Positions 28,721 through 36,653 of a stretch of DNA of 64,000 nt are shown here, piece after piece. The stretch's first letter is position 1, and every line of letters starts with the position of its first letter. Both the position numbers and the translations under genes were made by a program. The DNA comes from Anaerolineae bacterium (GTDB lineage Bacteria > Chloroflexota > Anaerolineae > Aggregatilineales > UBA2796), in the NCBI GenBank assembly GCA_019637615.1, contig JAHBVJ010000031.1, positions 40,830 to 104,829 of the forward strand, in the 5' to 3' direction. A model generated the notes under the pieces. The model saw only the letters and a program-made list of their open reading frames with translations. It was not told the DNA's origin and made no database searches.

Positions 28721-29698
28721 CTAGGCCATCGCCCGCTGCCGTACCTTGTCTTCTTCCGTCGCGCGCCCGAAGAATTTGCCGAGAGTCGTCCCTACGCGGA
28801 AATTGCGCATGTAGGCCAGATTTTCCGGCGTGAACGGCTTCGGCTCGATCTCGAACTTGCTCACCAGCGCGTTGTCGTTGACCACGTTACGATCCGCCAG
28901 CAGATCGAGCAGCGTGGTCGAGACGGGCGGATTCGGCAGCACCGTTTGCATCAGCGCCACCAGCGGGCGCAGTACCACGACGGGCACCTTGACCTTGAGG
29001 CGGCTGGTGCCGAGCGCCTTCAGGACGCGATCCACGATCTGCTCGTAGGTCAGCACTTCCGGCCCACCGAGTTCGTACTCGTGCCCGATTGTGCTTGGAT
29101 CGCTGATCGAGCGCACAATGGCTTCCACCACGTCGCCCACGTACACGGGCTGGAACGGCGTTTTGCCATCGCCCACCACAGGGAACACGAACGGCGTCAT
29201 CTGGATCAACCGTGCCTGCACATTGGCGAATTCGTCTTGCGGCCCCCAGATCACCGACGGACGCACCGCCGTCCAATCGAGTCCACTAGCGGCGACGTAG
29301 GCTTGCGCACGACCTTTGCTGCGTAAAAACGGCGAGAAATGATCCGCCGTCGCGCCATTCTGGCACATGTTGATGAAGCGCCGGACGCCCGCGCGTTTAG
29401 CCGCTTCGACCACGTTGACTGTGCCCTGATAATTGATGGCCTCGTAGGTGCGCTTGCCCTTCTCCATCGGGATCGCCACCAAATGGATCACCGTATCGAC
29501 GCCCTGCATCCACTCGTTCAGCGTTTCGGGGCGCGTGACATCGCCCTTGACGATCTCGATCTGCGGCTCGACATCTTTCAAGCGCAGCATGGCCTTTTCT
29601 ACCGAACCGACCATCGCCCGCACGGGCAGCCCATCGCGCACGAACCGCCGCACAAGGTTATTGCCCACATAGCCCGACGCGCCTGTAACCAGAATCAT
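28721..29698 (-). CDS. NDUFA9-like NAD(P)-binding protein
   Basis: About 325 residues from ATG 29698, which directly follows a strong GGAGGT. It starts MILVTGASGYVGNNLVRRF, then VIHLVAIP, SKGRAQAYVAASGLDWTAVRPSVIWGP and a C-terminal region with PVYVGDVVEAIVRS and YELGGPEVLTYEQIVD. This is the complex-I NDUFA9 (39 kDa subunit) type of atypical SDR, common in photosynthetic and Chloroflexota genomes. The role is probably in quinone- or lipid-linked reduction or as an NADPH-binding chaperone, but it is not proved. It is divergent from the PadR efflux operon. Confidence 0.88.
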   Translation of the reverse strand: MILVTGASGYVGNNLVRRFVRDGLPVRAMVGSVEKAMLRLKDVEPQIEIVKGDVTRPETLNEWMQGVDTVIHLVAIPMEKGKRTYEAINYQGTVNVVEAAKRAGVRRFINMCQNGATADHFSPFLRSKGRAQAYVAASGLDWTAVRPSVIWGPQDEFANVQARLIQMTPFVFPVVGDGKTPFQPVYVGDVVEAIVRSISDPSTIGHEYELGGPEVLTYEQIVDRVLKALGTSRLKVKVPVVVLRPLVALMQTVLPNPPVSTTLLDLLADRNVVNDNALVSKFEIEPKPFTPENLAYMRNFRVGTTLGKFFGRATEEDKVRQRAMA

Positions 29699-29795
29699 GC
29701 TTACCTCCATCACTACTGCGTAAATCGCTCAACCTTGAACAGATTGTAAGCACTTTGTCTAAGCTTTGCCAACAAAAGTTCAACAAATTTTCATA

Positions 29796-29850
29796 TTGAC
29801 AGCTACAAAATCGTCGTTAGAATCCTGATTAATCAAGATTGACTAATCAG
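29796..29850 (+). promoter_or_regulatory. Promoter and operator of the PadR-efflux operon
   Basis: TTGACA (29796-29801) and TAGAAT (29818-29823) with 16-base spacing are followed at the start site by CTGATTAATCA (29825-29835) and TGACTAATCAG (29840-29850). These two near-identical palindromic half-sites form an inverted repeat. The position is suited to autorepression by the PadR protein encoded 10 bases further on. Confidence 0.75.
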
Positions 29851-29859
29851 GATCGACCG

Positions 29860-30375
29860 ATGGAACGTGAATTACTGCTGCTAGGACTTCTGCGCCGTCA
29901 GGATATGCACGGTTACCAACTCAACGAATTCATCGAGCGCGACCTGACCATGTGTACCGATCTCAAGAAATCGACCGCCTATTTTCTGCTGGATAAGCTG
30001 GTCAAAGACGAACTGGTCAGCTTTCAGCAAACGCAAGAGGGCGCACGTCCGCCGCGCCGTGTCTATCACCTGACCGAGAAAGGCGAGGCCGAGTTTCAAC
30101 GGCTGCTGCGCGAAAACTTGTCGGTCTACGATCCTGTGCGCTTCCCGAACGACATCGGCTTGCTGTTCGCGGATGCGTTGCCCGCCGATGAACTGCTGCG
30201 TTTGCTGCAAGATCAGCGGGAATCGTTACAACTTGCGCTCGCCGCCATCGAAGCCGCGCCGCCACATCCCGGCCCCTTGCAGTGGGTGATCGATCATCGT
30301 CGCGCACATTTGCAGTCAGAGCTGGATTGGCTGACGACGATCATCGCGCGGCTGGCGACCGAAACGGCCTCATAA
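29860..30375 (+). CDS. PadR family transcriptional regulator
   Basis: About 171 residues from ATG 29860 (MERELLLLGLLRRQDMHGYQLNEFIE). A TTG seven codons earlier lies within the operator and is less likely. The winged helix is LKKSTAYFLLDKLVKDELVSF with the wing RRVYHLTEKGEAEF. The C-terminal half is a helical PadR_C/Vir_act_alpha_C-type dimerisation region. It heads an operon with a four-TM protein and an MFS exporter, the common arrangement for PadR repressors of drug efflux. Confidence 0.9.
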   Translation: MERELLLLGLLRRQDMHGYQLNEFIERDLTMCTDLKKSTAYFLLDKLVKDELVSFQQTQEGARPPRRVYHLTEKGEAEFQRLLRENLSVYDPVRFPNDIGLLFADALPADELLRLLQDQRESLQLALAAIEAAPPHPGPLQWVIDHRRAHLQSELDWLTTIIARLATETAS

Positions 30376-30444
30376 GCGCTGTGTCAGGCTGATCTTGAGC
30401 CTGTTTTACTTCATATTCACTCATATTCACTAGGAGACTGTGTC

Positions 30445-30855
30445 ATGGAATGGCTTTTGACCTTACATTCGCTCGTTCGTTATCTCGTCATCCTCGTTTC
30501 GCTCATATCGCTGGTATGGTTCGCGCTGGTGATGGCGAAGCGCATCACGGGCGGTGAGAGCCGTGACCGGATGCTGATGGCGATCTTCAGCGGTTTGATC
30601 GACTTGCAAGTGTTGATCGGCCTTGTGTACCTCGTCGCAACGTCGGGCGATGTGGGCTGGCCCGGCTTCCGCATTGAACACGCCGTCACCATGATCATCG
30701 CGGCGGTGGTGGCGCACTTACCGATGCGCTGGCGCAAATCCGATCTCCCGCGCGAGGTCAAGGCGCGTAACAATCTGTTGGTCATCGTTGTCGTGATCGT
30801 GATCGTGCTGCTCGGCATCGCCCGCTTACCGGGCAATCGCTGGCAAATCGGCTGA
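30445..30855 (+). CDS. Four-TM membrane protein
   Basis: A 136-residue protein with four hydrophobic segments (about 8-31, 44-66, 77-92 and 110-127). Histidines at the start of helices 1 and 3 (TLHSLVRYL, IEHAVTMI) recall haem-binding cytochrome-b561-like small proteins, though this is only a resemblance. A clean TAGGAGA ribosome-binding site precedes ATG. It lies between the PadR gene and the MFS gene, 9 bases before the latter, so it is probably cotranscribed. Confidence 0.75.
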   Translation: MEWLLTLHSLVRYLVILVSLISLVWFALVMAKRITGGESRDRMLMAIFSGLIDLQVLIGLVYLVATSGDVGWPGFRIEHAVTMIIAAVVAHLPMRWRKSDLPREVKARNNLLVIVVVIVIVLLGIARLPGNRWQIG

Positions 30856-30863
30856 GGCGCATC

Positions 30864-32237
30864 ATGACTACATCGCAGCCAACTGCCTCTGAGGAAAAAC
30901 TCGATTTCAAGCGGGTGATGCCGATCTTTCTGGTCGTGCTGGTTGACTTGCTTGGCTTGACCATCATCATCCCACTGCTGCCCCTGTACGCCACTACTTT
31001 CGGCATTGACGCCAGCACGATTGGCGTCCTCGGCGCAGTGTATCCGATCATGCAGTTCATCGGCGCACCGCTGCTCGGTCGGCTGTCGGATCGCTACGGG
31101 CGCAAACCGATCCTGATCATCAGCCAGATCGGGACGCTGATCGGCTTCTTGGTGCTCGGCTTCGCCAATACGCTGTGGCTGCTGTTCCTCTCGCGCATCA
31201 TCGATGGCCTATCCGGCGCGAACATCTCCACCGCGCAGGCCATGATCGCGGATGTGACGACCGAGAAAACGCGTACGCAGGGGCTAGGCTTGCTCGGCGC
31301 GGCCTTCGGCTTGGGCTTCATCGTCGGCCCGCTGATCGCATTCACCGCGTTGGCACTCAGCGGCAACAACTACCATGTGCCCGCCTTCGTCGCCGCCGCT
31401 TGTTCCGCCGCCTCGATTCTGCTCTCGATCTTCTACCTGAAAGAGACGCACAATCCGGGCAGTGCCAGCAATGTGAAGCAAAAAATCGGCCTCGGTTCGT
31501 TCATCGATGCGCTGCGCCGCCCCCAAATCGGGATGCTGCTGGTGCTTCTGTTCGCGCAGCAGGTTTGCTTCGGCGGTTTCGAGCAAATCCTCTCGCTGTT
31601 CACGCTCAATCGTCTGGGCATGAACGCGTCGGGCAACGCCATCCTGTTCGTGTTCGTGGGCATCTTCGTGGTGCTGGTGCAGGGCTACTTCATCCGCCAA
31701 TGGAGCGTGCGCTACGGCGACCGCAAGCTGATCAATCTGGGCTTGGTGGCGCTCGGCGTCGGCCTGCTGATGACCGCCGTGACGCCGTCGCAGCCCGTCC
31801 CTTGGTACTCGCGGACAGAACTGGAACACGAGCTGACCAATCGCGGCGCGACGAGCGAAACAATGACGACGCAAAGCATCCCGATCACACTGCCGGACGA
31901 TGGCATGAACGGGTGGAGTGGCCTCGGCTGGCTGATCATCGCGATGGTGCCGGCGTCCATCGGCGGCGGCGTGCTGCAACCGAGCATCAACAGCCTGATC
32001 ACCAAACGCGCCACGCAGCAGGAGCGCGGCGGCATCCTCGGCGTCAGCGCGGCCTTCCTGAGCGCCGCCAACGCCCTCGCGCCGCTGATCGGTGGAGCAC
32101 TGTTCAGCGGGATCGGCCCCGGTGCGCCGTTCTTCCTGTGGTCAATCGCGTTGTTTGGCTTGCTGGCGGCGGCGTGGTTTTTGCTGCGTCCGCGCCCCGA
32201 TGACGCGGTGATGGCAGTCAGCGCGGCGGGACACTGA
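30864..32237 (+). CDS. MFS transporter, DHA1 (TetA-like) family
   Basis: A 457-residue twelve-helix transporter. Motif A between helices 2 and 3 reads GRLSDRYGRKP, and the helix 5 motif C appears as GAAFGLGFIVGPLIA. The first helix contains VLVDLLGLTIIIPLLPLY, the TetA/DHA1 signature. A loop after about residue 310 (VPWYSRTELEHELTNRGA and on) is longer than usual and hydrophilic. The family exports tetracyclines and other hydrophobic drugs by proton antiport. Its operon with a PadR repressor supports drug-inducible expression. The substrate is unknown. Confidence 0.92.
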   Translation: MTTSQPTASEEKLDFKRVMPIFLVVLVDLLGLTIIIPLLPLYATTFGIDASTIGVLGAVYPIMQFIGAPLLGRLSDRYGRKPILIISQIGTLIGFLVLGFANTLWLLFLSRIIDGLSGANISTAQAMIADVTTEKTRTQGLGLLGAAFGLGFIVGPLIAFTALALSGNNYHVPAFVAAACSAASILLSIFYLKETHNPGSASNVKQKIGLGSFIDALRRPQIGMLLVLLFAQQVCFGGFEQILSLFTLNRLGMNASGNAILFVFVGIFVVLVQGYFIRQWSVRYGDRKLINLGLVALGVGLLMTAVTPSQPVPWYSRTELEHELTNRGATSETMTTQSIPITLPDDGMNGWSGLGWLIIAMVPASIGGGVLQPSINSLITKRATQQERGGILGVSAAFLSAANALAPLIGGALFSGIGPGAPFFLWSIALFGLLAAAWFLLRPRPDDAVMAVSAAGH

Positions 32238-32263
32238 TTGCTGTCATAGCTGCAACTTGATCA

Positions 32264-32294
32264 AAAACGGGTAGGTTTAACGCCTACCCGTTTT
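32264..32294. terminator. Bidirectional terminator between the MFS and cyclophilin genes
   Basis: AAAACGGGTAGG (32264-32275) pairs with CCTACCCGTTTT (32283-32294) across a 7-base loop. The A/T tails serve both strands. Confidence 0.88.
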
Positions 32295-32317
32295 GTATTT
32301 GATTTGTGCGTTGGCGA

Positions 32318-32836
32318 TTAGCCTTCGACGATCTCCACGCTGTTCAGCGCGTCACCCGGCTTCGGATCGCGACCCGGATCGCGGTCACGGATGCTCAACA
32401 GCACCTTCAGACTGGCATCGTCCGCCACTTTGCCGAAGACGGCGTGCTTGCCGTTCAGGTGCGGCGTCGGGACGTGGGTAATGAAGAACTGGCTGCCGTT
32501 GGTATCGCGACCAGCGTTCGCCATGCTCAGGATGCCGGGGCTGTCATGCTTGATTTGCAGCGCCGCCGACTCATCCGCCCAACGGTAACCGGGGCCGCCC
32601 GTGCCCGTGCCTAGCGGATCGCCACCCTGCACCATGAAGTCACGGATCACGCGGTGGAAGGTCGTGCCGTCGTAGAAGCCTTCGCGGGCGAGGAATACGA
32701 AATTATTCACGGTGATCGGCGCGCGATCCGTGAACAGATTTACCTTGATATCACCCTTGGCGGTGTGGAAGATTGCGGTGTACTTCTTCTTCGGATCGAT
32801 CACCATCTCAGGGGCTTTTTGGTAGTTTTTTGCCAT
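32318..32836 (-). CDS. Peptidyl-prolyl cis-trans isomerase, cyclophilin type
   Basis: About 172 residues from ATG 32836, which has GGAGGAG 8 bases upstream. It shows the cyclophilin core: VNNFVFLAREGFYDGTTFHRVIRDFMVQGGDP (catalytic Arg in FHRVI), GSQFFITHV, and LNGKHAVFGKV. There is no signal peptide, so it is cytosolic. It accelerates prolyl isomerisation during folding. Standard length for a single-domain bacterial cyclophilin. Confidence 0.96.
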   Translation of the reverse strand: MAKNYQKAPEMVIDPKKKYTAIFHTAKGDIKVNLFTDRAPITVNNFVFLAREGFYDGTTFHRVIRDFMVQGGDPLGTGTGGPGYRWADESAALQIKHDSPGILSMANAGRDTNGSQFFITHVPTPHLNGKHAVFGKVADDASLKVLLSIRDRDPGRDPKPGDALNSVEIVEG

Positions 32837-32902
32837 TGTAGTTTCTCCTCCATAAAGCAAAACAAGTTAATTGTACTGCAAAATGGAGGGACTAACCCGC
32901 CG

Positions 32903-33751
32903 CTACTCCTCCCGTGCGCGGATGAAGGCGTAATACGCGCCTACGCCCATGATCGCGACCGCCAGCAGCGTCCACAGGATGATCCACACCTCGACGGGGA
33001 TATGCGTGACGTTTGCCATCGCGTAGGCATCGTTGCGCACCTCGCCCAGTGATGCCGTGCGGTTATTCCACAGGCTCGAAATGTCGTTGACCGCGTTGAA
33101 GCCGACGATGAAGGCCAGCGCGTTGAGCACAAATAATGTCACCGGACGCTTGGCATACACACCGAGCCACGCGATCACGCCGCCGCTGATCAGCCCGACG
33201 AGCAGCGCGACATTGTTGCGCACGGCGAAGATGGCGAACAGCGCCGCCACGCCCGCCGCGATGCGCAGTTTGAGCGCGTGTTCCGTCCAACGGTCAGCCA
33301 GCGCCCACAGCACAAAAGCTGCGCCGACGCCGAGCAGCAGTTCCAGCTTGCCCTCTTGCGTGAACAGGATCGCCGCGCCGATGAAATACGCGCCGAGTGC
33401 CAACGTCACCCATTCTAGTTTGCGCACGCGGTTGGTCGCAATCAGCAGCACCGCGCCGAAGATCGCCGCGCCGAGGTAGCCCATCGGCAGGATGATCCAG
33501 CCGATCCCGCCACGCGATGAGGTCAAGCCCGCGCCGTTGGGCTGCACCACGAAGCCGAGGAATTCGCCACCCGTCGCCAGCGCTGCTAACCCGTGCCCCG
33601 TTTCATGCACAAACGTGACCAGCAAGCGGAACGGGAACAACAGCGGAGCCGCTTCGCTCCACTGCCACAACACGAACACTACCACGAAGGCGGCGAACGC
33701 TAAAATCAGGCTGTTCCGTCGTTCGGGGGAAATCTGCAATCTGCGCAACAT
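32903..33751 (-). CDS. M50-like membrane metalloprotease
   Basis: About 282 residues with roughly eight hydrophobic segments. An HExxH motif (HETGH, residues 49-53) lies at the end of the second hydrophobic segment, followed by GLAALATGGEFLGF, as in M50B-like peptidases. A downstream Asn/Asp-Pro-Gly-type third ligand is not obvious, so catalytic activity is uncertain. The start at 33751 follows GGAAG. In the same frame an earlier ATG exists at 33781. It is divergent from the endonuclease-IV-like gene. Confidence 0.78.
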   Translation of the reverse strand: MLRRLQISPERRNSLILAFAAFVVVFVLWQWSEAAPLLFPFRLLVTFVHETGHGLAALATGGEFLGFVVQPNGAGLTSSRGGIGWIILPMGYLGAAIFGAVLLIATNRVRKLEWVTLALGAYFIGAAILFTQEGKLELLLGVGAAFVLWALADRWTEHALKLRIAAGVAALFAIFAVRNNVALLVGLISGGVIAWLGVYAKRPVTLFVLNALAFIVGFNAVNDISSLWNNRTASLGEVRNDAYAMANVTHIPVEVWIILWTLLAVAIMGVGAYYAFIRAREE

Positions 33752-33823
33752 AGGTTCTATGTCTTCCTTGATCGGGTACAATTCCCGATATTCAATCGTT
33801 TATCGGTAAAGGATGGCTTGCTC

Positions 33824-34738
33824 GTGGCAAAACAAACCCTCGTTGTTGATAACATTCGCGTCGGGACGGTGGGCGCGCCGATGATCACGCCCAAACCCGG
33901 TGGCACGCCCGCCGCTATCAATTTCATGCGCTCGATGGGCTTTGACCACTTCGAGATCGCTTGGGTGCAAAGCGTGCGTGTCAGCGACGAAGCCTGCGCG
34001 GAGATCAAAGCCACCAAAGAAAAACACAGCGGCTTCAGCCTCAGCGTCCACGCCCCGTATTACATCAACCTGAACAGCCAGACCGACGACCTGATGAAAA
34101 AGAGCGACGAACGTCTGCTTGCTGCCGCCCGCAAAGGCTTTTTGGCGGGCGCGACGGAGATCGTCTTTCACCCCGGCTCGTATCATAACCAGCCTCCTGA
34201 ACAAGTTTACGAACGCGCCAAGCAAAAGTTGCTCGAACTGACCAAAATTTTGCGCAAAGAAAAAGTCACGGTGAATCTGCGCCCGGAGACGATGGGCAAA
34301 GGCGCGATGTTCGGCACGCTCGAAGAGGCCATCCAACTGAGCGTCGATGTCCCCGGCGTGCTGCCCGCCATCGACTTCGCCCACCTGCACGCCCGCACTG
34401 GCAAAAACAATACCTACGAGGAATTCCGCGATATGCTCGGCAAAGTCGAGAAGGGGTTGGGACGGCGCGGCCTCGATAACCTGCATATCCATCTATCGGG
34501 CATCGCCTATGGGCCAAAAGGCGAGAAGAATCATATTCCACTGAACGAGGCTGATATGAACTACCGCGCGCTGCTGCAAGCGCTGCTCGACGTGGATGCC
34601 AAAGGCTCCATCGCCGTCGAAGCGCCCGACCCGTTCCACATCGCGGACGCCATGACCATTCAGGGCACTTACCGCCGCCTGCGCGATCTGAAAGCAGGCA
34701 TCACCGAGGAGACCGACCCAACGGACGCCGATCTTTAA
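33824..34738 (+). CDS. Endonuclease IV-like TIM-barrel protein (AP endonuclease 2 family)
   Basis: About 304 residues starting at GTG 33824, with AAGGA some 10 bases upstream. Metal-ligand positions of the Nfo barrel are present in order: SVHAPYYINL, VFHPGSY, NLRPETMGK, IDFAHLHARTG, NLHIHLSG and SIAVEAPDP. The family includes deoxyribonuclease IV, which cuts 5' to abasic sites, and sugar isomerases. The conserved His/Glu/Asp set argues for a zinc-dependent AP endonuclease. The usual DRH triad is replaced by KNH (GEKNHIPL), as in some thermophile homologues. Repair role inferred. Confidence 0.85.
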   Translation: MAKQTLVVDNIRVGTVGAPMITPKPGGTPAAINFMRSMGFDHFEIAWVQSVRVSDEACAEIKATKEKHSGFSLSVHAPYYINLNSQTDDLMKKSDERLLAAARKGFLAGATEIVFHPGSYHNQPPEQVYERAKQKLLELTKILRKEKVTVNLRPETMGKGAMFGTLEEAIQLSVDVPGVLPAIDFAHLHARTGKNNTYEEFRDMLGKVEKGLGRRGLDNLHIHLSGIAYGPKGEKNHIPLNEADMNYRALLQALLDVDAKGSIAVEAPDPFHIADAMTIQGTYRRLRDLKAGITEETDPTDADL

Positions 34739-34913
34739 TCATCCTCACAGCGGCATGGCGGTTATTGTTCCGAATGTGTTTACGTCACAATGGAAAGGCC
34801 GTGCCGCTCCCTCCTCCGTCATGTCGCAACGTTAGTTGCCGGACAAACTCTCTGTACCAATGCGGCGGATGCCACCTGCACCGCATCGGTTCGCCAGCGA
34901 CGGTTACAGCGGA

Positions 34914-36653
34914 TCAGGTCGCTACGCCTTCAAATTGGCTGTGATACAAGGCCGCATAGTAGCCATCTTTGTTCAGTAATTCCTCGTGGTTGCCTTTTTC
35001 AACGATATTGCCCTTATCGAGCACGAGGATGATGTCGGCGCTCTTGATGGTGGAGAGCCGGTGCGCGATCACGAGGCTGGTACGTCCGACCATCATGCGG
35101 CGGAAGGCTTCTTGAATGTGCATTTCCGTATAGGTGTCGATGCTGCTGGTGGCCTCGTCCAGAATCAGGATCGAGGGATTCGCCAGCATCACGCGGGAGA
35201 TGGTCAAAAGCTGTTTTTGCCCCTGCGAGAGGCTATCACCCATGTTGGTGATGACGGTGTCGTAGCCGTTGGGCAGACTGCAAATGAAGTTATGCGCGCC
35301 CGCTGCCGTCGCCGCCGCAATGACTTGATCGAGCGTGGCGGTAGGCTTGGCGTAGGCGATGTTGTCGCGGATGCTGCCGTTCAGCAGCCACGTGTCTTGC
35401 AGCACCATCCCGAAGCTCTGACGTAAACTGCTGCGGGTGATGCGCCGAATATCCGTGCCATCGACGGAGATCGCCCCCGACTCGATGTCGTAGAAGCGCA
35501 TCAGCAGATTGACGAGCGTGGTTTTGCCCGCGCCCGTATGCCCGACTATGGCTACATGATCACCGGGCGCGATGGACAGGTTGAAGTCTTTGATCAGCGG
35601 TTGAGCAGCGTCGTAAGCGAAGGAAACGTGATCGAAGGTGATCGCGCCGGTGCTGTCGCGCAGAAGGCGGGCATCGGCGGCATCGGGCGGTTCGGGTTCC
35701 AGATCGTTGACGCGGAAGATGCGCTCGGCGGAGGCGATGGCGGATTGAAGCTGCGTCAGGACGCTGGTGAATTCGTTGATCGGCTTGGCGAACAAGACGG
35801 CGTAGATCAGGAAGCTGGAAATCTCACCAGCGGTGAGACTACCCTGAATGGCGACGACCGCGCCGATGACGCCGACCATCGTGTAAGTGATGTTGTTGAC
35901 GATGCGCGTAGCGGGGTTGGCAAGCGACGAAATGAACTGCGAACGTACGCCCGCTTGATACAACTGGGCGTTGATGTCTTTGAACTGCTGAAGCGAACGC
36001 GGTTCGTAGTTGAAGGCTTGGACGATCTTTTGACCTTCGATCATCTCCTCGGCAAAGCCGTTCAATTTGCCGAGCGACTGCGCGGTCTCCTTGAACAGTT
36101 TTTGTGAACGCGTGGTGATGAAGCGCGCCACCGAATAGGCGACAGGCGTAGACAGCAGAACGACCCCCGTCATCAGCGGGTTGAGGAATACCATGAACAG
36201 AAGGCAGCCGACGATGGTGATGACACCCGAAATCAGCGCCATCAAGCCCTGCAAAATGCCATCGGAGACGGTATCGGCGTCGTTGGTGAAGAGATTGATG
36301 GTGTTGCCGTGCGAGACTTCATCGTAGAAACGCAGCGGCAGCAGGTTGATGTTGGCGTAGAGCTGCGCACGGAGGCGGTTGACGAGCTTGTAGGAGAGGC
36401 GCGTGCTCAGGTAAGTCAGCAACCAGAGAAACAGCGAACTCCCGCCGTAGGCGATGAGCAGGAGCAGCAAGGCTGGTTGCAAACGCGTGAAATCGACCTG
36501 CGACGGCCCGATCATGACATCGATGGCGCGACCGATGTAGAGGGGGCCGACCAGCGTGGCGACCACGTTGATCACCGCACTGAGCACCGCCAGCGCGAGC
36601 ATCCCTTTGTAGTTCAACAGCAAATTGAGCAGACGAATATGAACGGGCTTCAT
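34914..36653 (-). CDS. Heterodimeric ABC exporter, subunit with intact catalytic Glu
   Basis: About 579 residues: a six-helix transmembrane domain (about 1-320) and a nucleotide-binding domain with Walker A GHTGAGKTT, signature LSQGQ, Walker B ILILDEATSSID and the H-loop IAHRLST. The consensus-deviating signature LSQGQ with a normal catalytic Glu is the TM288/LmrD-type half. ATG 36653 overlaps the stop of the partner gene in a 4-base ATGA, so translation is coupled; the longer frame to 36839 lies inside the partner gene and is rejected. Multidrug or lipid export is expected. Confidence 0.95.
   Translation of the reverse strand: MKPVHIRLLNLLLNYKGMLALAVLSAVINVVATLVGPLYIGRAIDVMIGPSQVDFTRLQPALLLLLIAYGGSSLFLWLLTYLSTRLSYKLVNRLRAQLYANINLLPLRFYDEVSHGNTINLFTNDADTVSDGILQGLMALISGVITIVGCLLFMVFLNPLMTGVVLLSTPVAYSVARFITTRSQKLFKETAQSLGKLNGFAEEMIEGQKIVQAFNYEPRSLQQFKDINAQLYQAGVRSQFISSLANPATRIVNNITYTMVGVIGAVVAIQGSLTAGEISSFLIYAVLFAKPINEFTSVLTQLQSAIASAERIFRVNDLEPEPPDAADARLLRDSTGAITFDHVSFAYDAAQPLIKDFNLSIAPGDHVAIVGHTGAGKTTLVNLLMRFYDIESGAISVDGTDIRRITRSSLRQSFGMVLQDTWLLNGSIRDNIAYAKPTATLDQVIAAATAAGAHNFICSLPNGYDTVITNMGDSLSQGQKQLLTISRVMLANPSILILDEATSSIDTYTEMHIQEAFRRMMVGRTSLVIAHRLSTIKSADIILVLDKGNIVEKGNHEELLNKDGYYAALYHSQFEGVAT

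Noticed and set aside
31175..32203. Long open frame overlapping the MFS gene in another frame
   Set aside because: The translation is Arg/Ala-rich without family features, a shadow of the MFS gene.
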